Numbered from the stretch's first letter, positions 25,749-37,340 are shown. The stretch is DNA of 64,000 nt from Solirubrobacter sp963792915 (GCA_963792915.1 CAWBYD010000003.1:1302001-1366000); one strand, 5' to 3'. Numbers and translations are program-made. Notes: generated by a model not told the origin, from the letters alone.

Positions 25749-26102
25749 ATGAGCCCCGGTGAGCCCGTCTCCTACCTCACGCTGAGCGAGGGCGCGCCGG
25801 TCCAGTCGCGCGACGGGCAGCCGGTCGGCCACGTCGCGCACGTGCTCGCGGACCCCAACGCCGACATCTTCGACGGCCTGGTCGTCAAGTGCTCGGGCGG
25901 GCACCGGTTCGTGGACGCTTTCCAGGTCGCGAGCATCGACAGCGAGGGCGTGACGCTCACGCTCGCCGCGTACGAGGTCGACCAGCTGCCCGAGCCCAGC
26001 GCGAACCCGGCGACGCTCTCCGCCGGCCCCGACGACCTGTCCGGCGGGGACCTCGGCGACAAGCTCCGGCGGGCCTGGGACGTGATCTCCGGCAAGTTCT
26101 GA
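25749..26102 (+). CDS. PRC-barrel domain protein
   Basis: 117 residues, acidic and cytoplasmic. The first 80 residues match a PRC-barrel fold (LTLSEGAPVQSRDGQPVGHV; DIFDGLVVKCSGGHRFVDAF), followed by an acidic linker and a short helix (KLRRAWDVISGKF). PRC-barrel proteins take part in RNA processing or are adaptor modules; the role of this free-standing one is unknown. It starts 9 bp after the kinase gene, and its last codons overlap the sigma-28-like site at 26092. Confidence 0.75.
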   Translation: MSPGEPVSYLTLSEGAPVQSRDGQPVGHVAHVLADPNADIFDGLVVKCSGGHRFVDAFQVASIDSEGVTLTLAAYEVDQLPEPSANPATLSAGPDDLSGGDLGDKLRRAWDVISGKF

Positions 26103-26118
26103 GGGAGCTCCCCGATTG
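26092..26118 (+). promoter_or_regulatory. Candidate sigma-28-type promoter (site B)
   Basis: GCAAGTTC (26092-26099) and CCCGATTG (26111-26118). Sixteen bases GGGAGCTCCCCGATTG are identical to site A. It straddles the end of the PRC-barrel gene and points at the methyltransferase. Confidence 0.5.
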
Positions 26119-26227
26119 ATGCCGGGAGCGCCGCCGCGGACACTGCGGTCCCTCCATGAAGCGCCCGCCTGCCGCGCCCGCGCGCGGCCCTGATGGCGCG
26201 TGCGCTGGGCCCTTGAAAGGAACGACC

Positions 26228-27040
26228 ATGACTGCGATCGGACTGCACGGAATGTGGGCGTCGGTGGCCGGCGGCTGGGAGGAGCACGCCGACTACGCCG
26301 ACGCCCGCGGAGCGGAGGTCACCGCCCGGATGCTCGAGCTGGCGGCGATCGAGCCCGGCGACCGCGTGCTCGAACTCGCCTGCGGGCCCGGCGGTGCCGG
26401 ACTGGCGGCCGCGGAGCTGGCCGGCGAGGTGGTGCTCTCGGACGTCACGAGCGCGATGACCGCGGTCGCCGCCCGCCGCGCTGCGGCACGCGGGCTCACC
26501 AACGTGCGCACGCGCGTGCTCGACCTCGACCGCATCGCCGAGCCCGACGGCGCCTACGACGCCGTGCTCTGCCGTGAGGGCCTGATGTTCGCGCGCGACC
26601 CCGCGGGCGCCGCGCGCGAGATCCGCCGCGTGCTCAAGCCGGGTGGGCGCGCCGCGCTCGCGGTCTGGGGCCCGCGCGAGCGCAACCCGTGGCTCGGCCT
26701 CATCTTCGACGCCGTGAGCGCGGAGCTGGGCGAGCCGGTGCCCCCGCCCGGCGTCCCCGGGCCGTTCGCGCTCGCCGACGCCGAGCAGCTGCGCTCGCTG
26801 CTGCCGCTCGACGACGTCGTCGTCAGCGAGCTCGCGGTGCCGCTGCGCGACGCGAAGCTCGAGCAGTGGTGGACGCGCACGGCGGCGCTCGCGGGTCCGC
26901 TGGCGCGGCGGGTCGCGTCGCTCGGAGACGACGCCGCGCTCGCCCTGCTGGCCCGGCTGCGCGCCGCCGTCGCCCCGTACGAGACGCCGGCCGGCCTGGA
27001 GTTTCCCGGCGTCTGCCTGCTCGCCGGCGGGGTCCGTTAG
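26228..27040 (+). CDS. SAM-dependent methyltransferase
   Basis: 270 residues, class I Rossmann methyltransferase. Motif I VLELACGPGGAGLAA, a motif II acidic end (EVVLSDVTSAM), and the UbiE/COQ5-like AAREIRRVLKPGGRAALAVW. ATG 26228 is chosen because GAAAGGA (26214-26220) sits at the right distance; an in-frame ATG at 26156 lacks a clear site but would be 44 nt from the -10 of promoter B. The last four bases TTAG are shared with the stop of the opposite LAL regulator. Methyl acceptor unknown. Confidence 0.82.
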   Translation: MTAIGLHGMWASVAGGWEEHADYADARGAEVTARMLELAAIEPGDRVLELACGPGGAGLAAAELAGEVVLSDVTSAMTAVAARRAAARGLTNVRTRVLDLDRIAEPDGAYDAVLCREGLMFARDPAGAAREIRRVLKPGGRAALAVWGPRERNPWLGLIFDAVSAELGEPVPPPGVPGPFALADAEQLRSLLPLDDVVVSELAVPLRDAKLEQWWTRTAALAGPLARRVASLGDDAALALLARLRAAVAPYETPAGLEFPGVCLLAGGVR

Positions 27041-29620
27041 GGGATCCGGCGCGCGAGCTCCACGCGTGAGCGCACGCCGAGCTTGCGGTAGATCTTGGAG
27101 AGGTTCGCCTCCACGGTCTTGCGGCTGATGAACAGCGCAGCGGCGATCTCCGGGTTCGTCCGGCCCGCCGCCCGCGAGCTCGGCCACGCGCGCCTCGGTG
27201 TCGCTCAGCCCCGCGGCCGAGCGCCGGCCCGAGCGGCCCAGCTCGTCGCGCGCGATGCCCGCCCACAGCGGGGCGGGCAGCGCGTCGAGGACCTCGCCCG
27301 CCTGCTCGAGCGCCGCGCGGCTGGCGCCCCAGCGCTTGGCGCGGCGCTCGATCGAGCCCAGCGCGATCAGCGAGCGGGCGCGCTCGAACGGCTCGGGCTC
27401 GAGGGTCGCGAACGGCTCCGCCTCAAGCAGACCGCGCGCGCGGCGCATCCACGGCGACGCGGCGAACGCGCCGATCAGCGCCTCGGCGCGCTCCGGGTCG
27501 CCGAGCGCCACGCGCGCCTCCGCTTCGAGGTACGGCGCCGGGTAGAGCCCGAGCTCGAGCGGCGCCCGCTCCAGGCAGGCGTCCGAGGCCGGCGCCAGCC
27601 ACGCGACGGCGCCCGCGGGATCGCGCGCCGACAGCGCGACGAACCCGAGCACGCTGCGCAGCCCGATCGCGCACATCGCGTCGCCGATCCGCTCGGCGAC
27701 CTCCAGCGCGGCCGTCGCGCGGCGGGTCGCCTCCTCGATCCGGCCCAGGCCCGCATCGAGCAGCGCCGCGACCACCTGGTGCGCGGTGTGCTCCTGCTCG
27801 GTCGCGACCTGGCCGCTCAGCTCGAGCATCTCGGCGGTCAGCTCGCTCGCCCGCCGCCAGTCGCCCGCGCGGCGCTCGACGTCGGCGAGAGCGGCGAGGA
27901 TGTGCGCCCGCGCGTCCTCGCGCCCGGCCGCGTCAGCACGCTCGTAGGCGTCGCTCAGGACCGCGCGGGCGCCACCGAAGTCGCCCGCCAGCATCAGGCC
28001 GATCCCCAGCCGGCGCGCCGGCGAGCCCTGGCCGAGAAAGCGCGGCAGCGAGCGCTCGAGCTCGACCGCGCGGCGCAGCTCAGGCGTGACGCCCGCTCCG
28101 CGCACCAGCTGCGCATGGCCGAGTGACGCGAGCGCGGTCGCGAGCCGCACCCGGTCCCCGCCGGCCTCGGCGAGCTCGACCGCCGCGCGCGCGTGCGCCT
28201 CGCTGGCCGCCAGATGCCCGCGGACGCGTTCGAGCACGGCCAGGCTCGCGCGCATCGTCAGCGCGATCCGCCGGTCCTCGCCGGCCTCGGCGAGCGCCTG
28301 CTCGCCGATCTGGATCGAGCGCGCCACGCCGCCTTCGCGCGGCGCGACCCACTGCAGCACCGACAGCGCCTCGGCGCGCACGCCGCCCGGCTCCAGGCGT
28401 GCGACGAGGTCGCCGAGCAGCACGCGCACGCGCTCGGGGTCGCCGGCGGCGAGATGGCGGTAGGCCGCGGCGAGCGTGCGCCGCGCCACGGTGTCGACGT
28501 CCTGCGCCGGCGTGAGCCGCGCCGCGTGCTCGGACAGGCGCCCGGCGATCTCCGCCGCGCCGCGCTCGGACGCGGCGCGCGCGGCAGCCTCGAGCCGGTC
28601 GGCGATCCCTGCGTCGGGACGCACGGTGGCGAGCGCGAGGTGCAGCGCCCAGGCGTCGGGCTCGCCCTCGACCAGCCGCGCGTGCAGCGCGGCGCGCTGC
28701 TCGGGCCCGACCTGGGCGCGCACCGCCGCGGCGAGCAGCGGGTGGGCGAAGCGGACGCGGTCACCGTCGAGCTCGAGCACGCCCGCCGCGATCACGTCGT
28801 CCAATCCGTCCTCGCCCTGCACGGTCGCCAGACGCGGCACGAACAGCGCGTCGACCAGCGCCAGCAGCCGGCGAACGTGCTCGGGCAGCGCGGCGAGGCG
28901 CTCGTCGACGAGCCGCGCCGGCACCGGCAGCGGCTCGTCGGCCCCCGGCGCGCGCCCGCGGCGCTGCAGGGCGCGTCCGAGCTCCAGCGCGTAGAACGGG
29001 TTGCCGCCGGCAGCCGCGTGCACGCGCTTGAGCAGCGGCCACGCGAGCGTCAGCCCGAGCCGCGCCTCGAGAATCGCGTGCAGCTCGCCGCGGCTGAGCG
29101 GCGCGAGCGCGACGCGCGCGGCGCGGTCGAGCCCGAGCGGGGGAGCGCCGTGACCGCCGTGGGCGGCGAGCACGGCGATCGGCGCGTCGCCGGCGCGGCG
29201 CACCGCGAACTCGAGCACGCTGCGCGAGGACGCATCCAGCCATTGCGCGTCGTCGACCGCGACGAGCACCGGCGCCAGCGCGCGCAGGACGCCGAGGAAC
29301 GCGCCGCCGATCGCGCGCACGTCCGGCGGCCGGCCCGCGGGCTCGGCGCGCTGGAGCGCGACCTCGAGTGCGCCGCGCTGGGGCGCCGGCAGCTCCGGAA
29401 GCTCCACGCCGTCGAGCAGGTCGCCCAGGGCGGCGAACGGCAGCTGGGTCTCGGTCGCGGCGGGCCGGCAGCGCAGGACGCGGCGCTCGCTGCGCGCCAG
29501 CACCGCATTCCACAACGTGGACTTGCCGATCCCCGCGTCGCCCTCGAGCACCGCGCTGCCCGAGCGCAGCGCCTCCTGAAGCGCCGCCAGTTCTCGCCCG
29601 CGGCCGATCACGGCGCGCAT
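27037..29620 (-). CDS. LAL-type LuxR regulator with N-terminal ATPase (apparent frameshift before the HTH)
   Basis: 860-residue product after correction. Walker A EGDAGIGKSTLW near residue 30, Walker B VLVAVDDAQWLDASS, TPR-like helical middle, C-terminal LuxR HTH. The frame is lost inside the HTH: CGGGCCGGACGAACCC near 27164 carries one extra C. Without it the end reads RTNPEIAAALFISRKTVEAN, LSKIYRKLGVRSRVELARR and stops at TAA 27037-27039; the span is 3n+1. As written, the protein would lose its DNA-binding recognition helix and run on for hundreds of meaningless codons. ATG 29620 is used, with in-frame codons up to 29695 also open. Its stop interlocks with the methyltransferase stop (TTAG). 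Confidence 0.8.
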
Positions 29621-29698
29621 TCTCCCGGGACCGGGCGCGCCGAGCGGTGGAGCGAACTCCCCAATCGACGGGCGGCTAACCGCTCGGAAAGTCACGGC

Positions 29699-29726
29699 TC
29701 AAGTTCCGGGGGCGACCTGCCGATGT
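29699..29726 (+). promoter_or_regulatory. Candidate sigma-28-type promoter (site E)
   Basis: TCAAGTTC (29699-29706) and GCCGATGT (29719-29726), the closest -10 match to GCCGATAA in the window. It would drive the small protein at 29786 with a leader of about 55 nt. Confidence 0.55.
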
Positions 29727-29785
29727 AGATGGGTGCGGCGGACAGGGGCTTGCTCCGCCGGTTCCACCAGCAATGCGGGAGTGAA

Positions 29786-30238
29786 ATGAACGATCGCGAC
29801 AGACTCGAGCACCTCCACCTCCTGCTCGCCCGCGTGCAGCGCCTGCCGCAATCGCCGCAGCGCGACTGGATGCTGAGCCAGGTCCGGGCGCGCACGGTCG
29901 ACGTCGAGAGCGGCGTGCGGCCTGCGCCGATGCGCCCGCTGGCACCGGAGTTCGAGACCCTCCCGCCGCCTGAGCCGGTCACGCGCCGGCACCACGCGCG
30001 CCCCGCGCGCCGTGCGGTGGCGCCGCCGGCCGCGCGCGCCGCTGCGGTCCACCGCGCCAGGAACGTGCCCGCGGCGCCCCGCGCAGTCGAGAGCGCCACG
30101 AGCGTGACCGCCACGGTCCGCGAGCGACGCAACGACGACCGCGTCGACCTGCTCGCCGAGGGCGCGCTGCTGTGGCTCGACGAGGAGCCCGACGGCGGCG
30201 GCTCGTCGGTCCCCTGGGCGCGCGGCCTGCGCGGCTAG
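29786..30238 (+). CDS. Small basic/acidic protein of unknown function
   Basis: 150 residues, no signal peptide or membrane segment. The N-terminal 40 residues look helical (RLEHLHLLLARVQRLPQSPQ), the middle is an Arg/Ala/Pro-rich disordered stretch, and the C-terminus is acidic with LDEEPDGGG. GGGAGTGA upstream of ATG 29786 serves as ribosome site. It sits behind the best sigma-28-like promoter of the window and ends in a CTAG shared with the opposite gene. I do not recognise a family. Confidence 0.6.
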   Translation: MNDRDRLEHLHLLLARVQRLPQSPQRDWMLSQVRARTVDVESGVRPAPMRPLAPEFETLPPPEPVTRRHHARPARRAVAPPAARAAAVHRARNVPAAPRAVESATSVTATVRERRNDDRVDLLAEGALLWLDEEPDGGGSSVPWARGLRG

Positions 30239-30628
30239 CGCTTCCCGCGGCTGACGACGATCGTCACGCGGGTGCTGCCGGCCTTGCCGCGCACGGCGAT
30301 CACGCGGCCCCTGCGGACGGCCTTCGAGCGCGGGTGCGGGCACCGCCAGGTCGCGCACGAGCGGCGCGCCGGCGTCGAACGCCGCCCGGCGCACCGCTCC
30401 GCCCACGGCCCAGTACGCGGCGACGCTGCCCGCGCCGTCCGGCGTCAGGCCGCCCAGCGTCGTGTCGCCCGTGAGGTTGTCGACGGTGGCGCCCCAGCCC
30501 GCCGGACCGTGGATCGCGAGCCGCCCGCTCGGCGAATGCAGCGCGTAGTGTCCCTTCACCTTCCGGAGCGCCGCCGCCCGGGGTGTCGGGCGGCCGCCAG
30601 CTGCCGTGGAGTCAGCCCGACTTCTCAC
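30235..30628 (-). CDS. Small protein of unknown function (apparent frameshift)
   Basis: About 130 residues after correction. The first part reads GHYALHSPSGRLAIHGPAGW and DNLTGDTTLGGLTPDGAGSV; after one extra base near 30331 the last part reads RSKAVRRGRVIAVRGKAGST and ends VTIVVSRGKR with TAG at 30237-30235. The span is 3n+1, and the corrected stop interlocks exactly with the opposite gene's TAG in CTAG, as at two other junctions here. GTG 30628 is the longest start; GTG 30558 is an alternative. No family recognised. Confidence 0.45.
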
Positions 30629-30690
30629 GAGGCGCTGTGTAGGATCGCCGCCGACGTTTCGGTCGCCCCGATGCCGGTCGAAGGAGAACC

Positions 30691-31704
30691 ATGGCCCGTT
30701 CCGCCAGGTTGTTCATGCCCGCCGCGGTCCTGCTCGTGCTGGGACTCGCCCCGCCCGCCTCTGCGTCGACCTCGCTGACGCTGCCGCAGTCGACGGCGTT
30801 CTCGGTACTCGGCGCGTCATGCGGCGGCATCCAGGAGCGGGCGCAGGCCACCGGCTTCGACGCGGTCAGCGGGCTGCCGTCCGGCGACGTGTACCTGCAG
30901 ACGCGCTGCGGTGGCAGCGGGCGCGGCGGCGGCTACAAGGTCCACACGTACTCCGCCTGGGTCGGCGTGACGTGGGACTTCGCGGGCGCCGTCCAGTCCT
31001 ACGCGACGCTCGCCGCCGCGCCGACCGACCTGGACCCCACGCTGTCGGTGACCGACGCGGCCGGCGACCGGCTCTTCAACACGGCCAGCGGCGCGTACCT
31101 CGACGTCGTGGTGCCCGTCGCTCCGACCGGGGTCACGGCCACGCCGTCCGGCGGCCAGTTCCAGATCGCCTGGACGCCCGATCCGGCGACCGCGGCGATG
31201 ATCACGGCCTCGACGGTGACCGTCACGCCGGTCGGCTCGGACGCGCCGGTCGTGACCGCGACCGTCAGCGGGCCGGCGGCGAGCGCGGCGATCGGACCGC
31301 TCGTGCCGTCGACGACCTACGAGCTCACGGTCACGAGCACGGACGCGGGCGGGACGAGCCCGGGCAGCGACCCGGTCACGCTGACGACGGGCGCGGCCTC
31401 GATCGTGCCCGGTGCGCCGACCGGGCTGACGGCGCGCTGGACCGCTCCCGAGACGCCCGGCGACACGCTGTCGGCCCGCTGGGCCGCCGCCACCGGCGGT
31501 GACAGCGACGTCGACCAGTACGGGATCACGGTCACCCGCAACGGGAGCAAGCGCGCCACGCCGATCACGCAGGACGTCTCCGGATCAACCCTGAGCGCCG
31601 CGTTCGCGGTCGACGACACGCTCGACTGGAAGGTCCAGGTGCGCGCGCACGACGCGGCGGGCTGGGGCCCGTGGTCGGCGAGCGTGGTGGTGCGCGGGAC
31701 GTAA
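30691..31704 (+). CDS. Exported protein with two fibronectin type III-like domains
   Basis: 337 residues. AAGGAGAACC ribosome site, signal peptide ending near PPASA (about residue 25), a first domain of about 115 residues with two Cys and Gly-rich loops, then two FN3-like repeats (PTGVTATPSGGQFQIAW and PTGLTARWTAPETPGDTLSA starts). FN3 modules in secreted bacterial proteins usually act as spacers for carbohydrate or surface binding; no catalytic domain is seen. TAGGAT at 30640 could be a -10, with no good -35. Confidence 0.75.
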   Translation: MARSARLFMPAAVLLVLGLAPPASASTSLTLPQSTAFSVLGASCGGIQERAQATGFDAVSGLPSGDVYLQTRCGGSGRGGGYKVHTYSAWVGVTWDFAGAVQSYATLAAAPTDLDPTLSVTDAAGDRLFNTASGAYLDVVVPVAPTGVTATPSGGQFQIAWTPDPATAAMITASTVTVTPVGSDAPVVTATVSGPAASAAIGPLVPSTTYELTVTSTDAGGTSPGSDPVTLTTGAASIVPGAPTGLTARWTAPETPGDTLSARWAAATGGDSDVDQYGITVTRNGSKRATPITQDVSGSTLSAAFAVDDTLDWKVQVRAHDAAGWGPWSASVVVRGT

Positions 31705-31749
31705 CGGGCACCCTGCGGGCGTGCCTGTGATCATGGTCGGCGCTCGCCG

Positions 31750-33799
<2,050 letters not shown>

Positions 33800-33828
33800 G
33801 CGGCGGCGGGCCCGCTGCCCGCCGCCGC
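33800..33828 (+). terminator. Hairpin terminator after nadE
   Basis: A 12-bp all-GC stem, 33800-33811 pairing with 33817-33828, around a 5-nt loop, beginning at the base after the nadE stop. No T-tract, as is common in high-GC actinobacteria. Confidence 0.65.
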
Positions 33829-33840
33829 GCACTCGACCTA

Positions 33841-34002
33841 GGACGCGTCAAACAACAAGATGCGCATCGACCGGCGTAGTCCGGGTCGTTGCTGCCGGTG
33901 ACTGGTGCCCGCTGGCGTACTGGTGGTACGGGGGCGGGCGCCGGGTGCCGGCAGCGGCGGGCCGGGCCCGCCGGAATGCGTAGCTTGTTGGTTGACGTGT
34001 CC
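33841..34002 (-). repeat. 162-bp long-hairpin repeat, copy 2 (inverted)
   Basis: Reverse complement of the element at 3651-3812, same length, with three substitutions found by hand alignment. On the minus strand it begins at the base after the TAA stop (34005-34003) of the large exported protein, exactly as copy 1 does after its gene. Its far end is followed by TAG. Confidence 0.9.
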
Positions 34003-36594
34003 TTACTTCACGTCAACGCTCGCCGGCCTGCCCGGCAGCCCGGCGGGGGAGAGCGCGCGCACCGTGACCGTCGCGTGCGTGCCGCGACCCACGCGCGCGA
34101 CGCTCACGCTGTGTCCGCGCGGGCGCAGCACGAGCCGGCGGCCGTCGCTGAGCGCGACGCGCACGTCGGCGGGCCCGGCGCCGCGCCAGCGCGCGACGAG
34201 GTGGCTGCCGGAGCGGCGCGCGCGCAGGCCCGTGACCGCGGCGGGACGCGTGGCGGCCGGCGCGCGGTAGTGGCCGGCGACGAGCTGCGCGCGGGCGTGC
34301 CCGTCCTGCTCGACGAGCGCGACGATCTGCCGGCGCTCGGCCTTGCCGGCCGCCGGCGCGAAGCGGATCGTGCCCAGCGCGCCGTGCGCGGTGCCGATCG
34401 GCCCGCTCGCCGACGCGCCCTTCTCGCTGAAGCGCACGACCTGGCCCGGCTGGGACTTGATCCGGTAGTGCAGGCGACCGTGCGAGACGCTCGCGTGGAT
34501 GCTCGGCTTGGGCAGGCCGTCGGCCGACTCGACGCGGGTGATCGCCGACGAGCCCGGCAGCGCCTCGACGCGCCACGTGCCGGCGCTCGGCTTGGCGAGC
34601 GCGATCTCCGTGACGTGCTCGGCCGGCGACTGCAGCAGGAAGTAGCCCTTGCCGCCGAGCGGCTGCAGGTCCGACGGCGTCTCGATGCGCTCGCCGTGCG
34701 GGCCGACGAACGCGACCTTCGGCGCGGCGTCGCGGCCGGTCACGACGATCGTCGCGCCGGGCAGGCCGTGCCCGATCCGGACCGTCTTGGTGGCGTCGGA
34801 AGCCGACGCGGCGATCGCCTCCTTGTAGGGGCCGACGTCGCAGCCCGTGAAGTACAGCTTGGGCGCCGAGCCCCACTTGTCGCCGAAGCCCGGGTGCCAG
34901 TCGCCGAGGAACGTGTCGACGTTGAGGCAGACCGCGATGCCCTTGCTGGACACGAGGCCGTGCGCGCCGGTGCAGAAGTGCACGAAGTCAAGGCACGCGT
35001 TGACGTAGATCTCGCCGTTGAACTTCAGGCCCTTGAGCTGGACCGACGCGGAGCCCTTGAGCGTCGCGATCCCGCTCCAGCCGAGGCTGAAGTTGGAGTT
35101 CAGCGACAGGTAGCCGTTGCTGTGGACCTCGAGGTCCGCGTTGGCCAGCGTCATGCCGACGAGCTTGACCGTCCCGTACGCGCGGAAGACGCTCGGCCGG
35201 TCACCGAACACGGTCAGCCCGAGGCCGCCGTCGAGCGCCAGCGCGGGCGAGCCGAGCAGCGTCGGCCCGGCGGTGATCGACACGTTGCCGCACAGCGCGA
35301 GCAGCGGGTAGCCGTGGTCGATCACGACCGGCGCGATGTTGAAGTGCTGGCCGGTCGTCTGGAACAGGAGCTTGGCGAGGTCGATCGTCTCCTTGCCGAT
35401 CTTCGGCACGCACTGGCCGACCTTCGGCTGCATCTGCACCGTGAACGAGAGCCGCTTGAGCGTGACCGGCCCGAGGTGCGGGCCGTTGGCGCCGTAGCTG
35501 GCGTTGACGCTCAGGTGGTCGAACTGGCCGTCGCGGATGCCGGCGTCGCCGCCGACGTCGAGGGGCAGCGGCTGCGGAAGGCGCACGCCGGCGTTGATGT
35601 CCCACAGGCCGTTGCCGTCATAGCTGACGATCAGGTCGCGCAGGTTGATGCCGGGCAGGCCGCCGTAGGGGACCTTGAACGTGAAGGCATGCAGGCCGGA
35701 CACGCTGGCGCCGCCGAGGTCGACGTTGACCGGGCCGGCTGACGTCCCGCCGCCGACCGAGGACGGCAGCGCGAGGTACAGCCCGAGCCGCGAGACGCCG
35801 CCGTCGAGCAGCTGCGGCGCCTGCGGCAGGCCCGTGATGCGCATGCCGCCGAGCGTCGGCACGGCGCCCCACGAGAACCCGAAGCCGGACAGGCGATCGT
35901 TCAGCACCGTCCACGCGACCTTGCCCTTGTAGGCCTGCACGGTCGTGTTCTGGGTGCGGAAGTAGACCTTGGCGTTCTCAGCGGCGACCGTGACCTTGCT
36001 CGTCACGTCGATCGTGACCGGCTTGCCGCCGAGCGGCCCGATCCCGATGCCGTTGATAGAGATCGGGAACGTCGACGTGTAGCGCGTGCCGCCGCTGATC
36101 GGCGAGGCGCTGAAGCACCAGCTGGCGGCGCGCAGCCGGCCTGCGGTGACGGTGCCCTGGCAGGCCGGCGCGGGCGTCGGCGTGGCGACCGGCGGCGCCG
36201 GCGTGGCCGTCGGCGAAGCCGTCGCGGCCGGCGTGGGCGTCGGCGTCGGCGTCGCGGAGGTCACGGTGATCGACTCGACGTCCCGGCGCACGATCGGGAC
36301 GACGCCGGCCCACGTGGCCTTGACGATCGTGCGGTAGTCGCCCGCCGCCGGGAACTTGTGCTGGACCTGCTGGCCGGTGGCGTCGGTGACGCCGTCGCCG
36401 TCGAAGTCCCACGTGACGGTCGGCGTGCCGATGCCGCCGACGGTGGTGGCCGAGAGCATGACGGTGTCGAGCGTCGTGGGCGCCTTGGGCTCCCACGAGA
36501 ACGTCACCGTGTTGGGCTGCTGCGCGTGCGCCGCGGCAGGGGCGAGCACGACGGCCACCAGTGCGGCGGCCGCCGTGCGAAGGGCGAACTGCAT
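34003..36594 (-). CDS. Large exported protein with N-terminal PKD domain
   Basis: 863 residues. AAGGAGACC ribosome site and signal peptide MQFALRTAAAALVAVVLAPA with AHA cleavage. A PKD/Ig-like domain spans about residues 30-105 (TVTWDFDGDGVTD), then a Thr/Pro linker (about 110-145), then about 500 residues of beta-rich sequence with Gly/Asn/Leu repeats, paired Cys and no recognisable catalytic motif, and two C-terminal Ig-like modules. Likely secreted, or wall-associated through the Pro-rich linker. Function unknown. Copy 2 of the hairpin repeat follows its stop. Confidence 0.7.
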   Translation of the reverse strand: MQFALRTAAAALVAVVLAPAAAHAQQPNTVTFSWEPKAPTTLDTVMLSATTVGGIGTPTVTWDFDGDGVTDATGQQVQHKFPAAGDYRTIVKATWAGVVPIVRRDVESITVTSATPTPTPTPAATASPTATPAPPVATPTPAPACQGTVTAGRLRAASWCFSASPISGGTRYTSTFPISINGIGIGPLGGKPVTIDVTSKVTVAAENAKVYFRTQNTTVQAYKGKVAWTVLNDRLSGFGFSWGAVPTLGGMRITGLPQAPQLLDGGVSRLGLYLALPSSVGGGTSAGPVNVDLGGASVSGLHAFTFKVPYGGLPGINLRDLIVSYDGNGLWDINAGVRLPQPLPLDVGGDAGIRDGQFDHLSVNASYGANGPHLGPVTLKRLSFTVQMQPKVGQCVPKIGKETIDLAKLLFQTTGQHFNIAPVVIDHGYPLLALCGNVSITAGPTLLGSPALALDGGLGLTVFGDRPSVFRAYGTVKLVGMTLANADLEVHSNGYLSLNSNFSLGWSGIATLKGSASVQLKGLKFNGEIYVNACLDFVHFCTGAHGLVSSKGIAVCLNVDTFLGDWHPGFGDKWGSAPKLYFTGCDVGPYKEAIAASASDATKTVRIGHGLPGATIVVTGRDAAPKVAFVGPHGERIETPSDLQPLGGKGYFLLQSPAEHVTEIALAKPSAGTWRVEALPGSSAITRVESADGLPKPSIHASVSHGRLHYRIKSQPGQVVRFSEKGASASGPIGTAHGALGTIRFAPAAGKAERRQIVALVEQDGHARAQLVAGHYRAPAATRPAAVTGLRARRSGSHLVARWRGAGPADVRVALSDGRRLVLRPRGHSVSVARVGRGTHATVTVRALSPAGLPGRPASVDVK

Positions 36595-36710
36595 GCGGTT
36601 TCAGGTCTCCTTGCTGGGTCTGAGGTGACCTGCAGCCTCCCAGCGCACCGCGCCCGCCATGGAGCGGGTAGGCGACCTCTGCACGTCGCCGGCGCGCCCT
36701 TACTGGGCGG

Positions 36711-37340
36711 TCACGCGCCGGGCGCGGTACGGCTGTCCTCACCCTGCTCGTCGGCCCACTTGGCGTGGTGGACGCGCGCCCAGTCCTCGCGCACCCAGCC
36801 GCGCGTGATCCCGCTCATCGCGTGCCGCGTCGGGCGGTGGACCAGCGACAGGTAGAGATGCCCGGCGAGCAGCACCAGCGAGGCGTACATCAGCCAGTCG
36901 TGGATCAGCAGCGTGTCCGCGAACCGCAGGCGCGTGTCGCGCTCGCCGTACCAGAGCAGGAGGCCGGTGATCGTGAACAGCAGCGCGAACGCCGCCGACG
37001 CCGCCGAGTTGAGCTTCTGGCCGGCGTTCAGGCGCCCCGAAGGCCGCGTGCGGTCGCGCAGCCAGGCGCGGTCGTCGGCGTCGAAGCGGTCCACCTCGCG
37101 CGCCGTCGCCAGCAGCGCGCGCCGGTTGCCGAGCAGCGCGACGAGCGCCAGCGCGGCGAGCCAGGCGAGCGCGGTGTAGAAGTGGATCGTCTTGAACAGC
37201 GGGCGCCGCCCGACCGCCTCGGCGAGCGCCGGCAGGTAGAGGCACATCCCGCTCGCCAGCAGCACGCCGAACGCGCTCGCGTGGATCCAGTGGATCGCCC
37301 GCTCGGTGCGCGAGAAGCGCCGCAATCTACGAGTAGCCAT
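36711..37340 (-). CDS. Cytochrome b (b561/formate dehydrogenase gamma-like) membrane subunit
   Basis: 209 residues, four hydrophobic helices: HWIHASAFGVLLASGMCLYL, HFYTALAWLAALALVALL, SAASAAFALLFTITGLLLWY and HDWLMYASLVLLAGHLYLSL. His residues at helix ends (H17/H20, HFYTALAW, the His of LLAGHLYLSL) are placed to hold two hemes b. It overlaps the molybdopterin oxidoreductase by 14 bp, so it is the probable quinone-linked electron partner of that enzyme. It replaces the YedZ/MsrQ partner found elsewhere. Confidence 0.82.
   Translation of the reverse strand: MATRRLRRFSRTERAIHWIHASAFGVLLASGMCLYLPALAEAVGRRPLFKTIHFYTALAWLAALALVALLGNRRALLATAREVDRFDADDRAWLRDRTRPSGRLNAGQKLNSAASAAFALLFTITGLLLWYGERDTRLRFADTLLIHDWLMYASLVLLAGHLYLSLVHRPTRHAMSGITRGWVREDWARVHHAKWADEQGEDSRTAPGA

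Noticed and set aside
29647..29668. GTGGAGCGAACTCCCCAATCG resembling the -10 part of sites A-C
   Set aside because: No AAGTT box at the right distance on either strand, and the CGAT core is changed to AATC; not counted as a sigma-28 site.
30640..30675. TAGGAT and CCCGATGC upstream of the FN3 protein as promoter elements
   Set aside because: Neither has an acceptable -35 at the correct distance.
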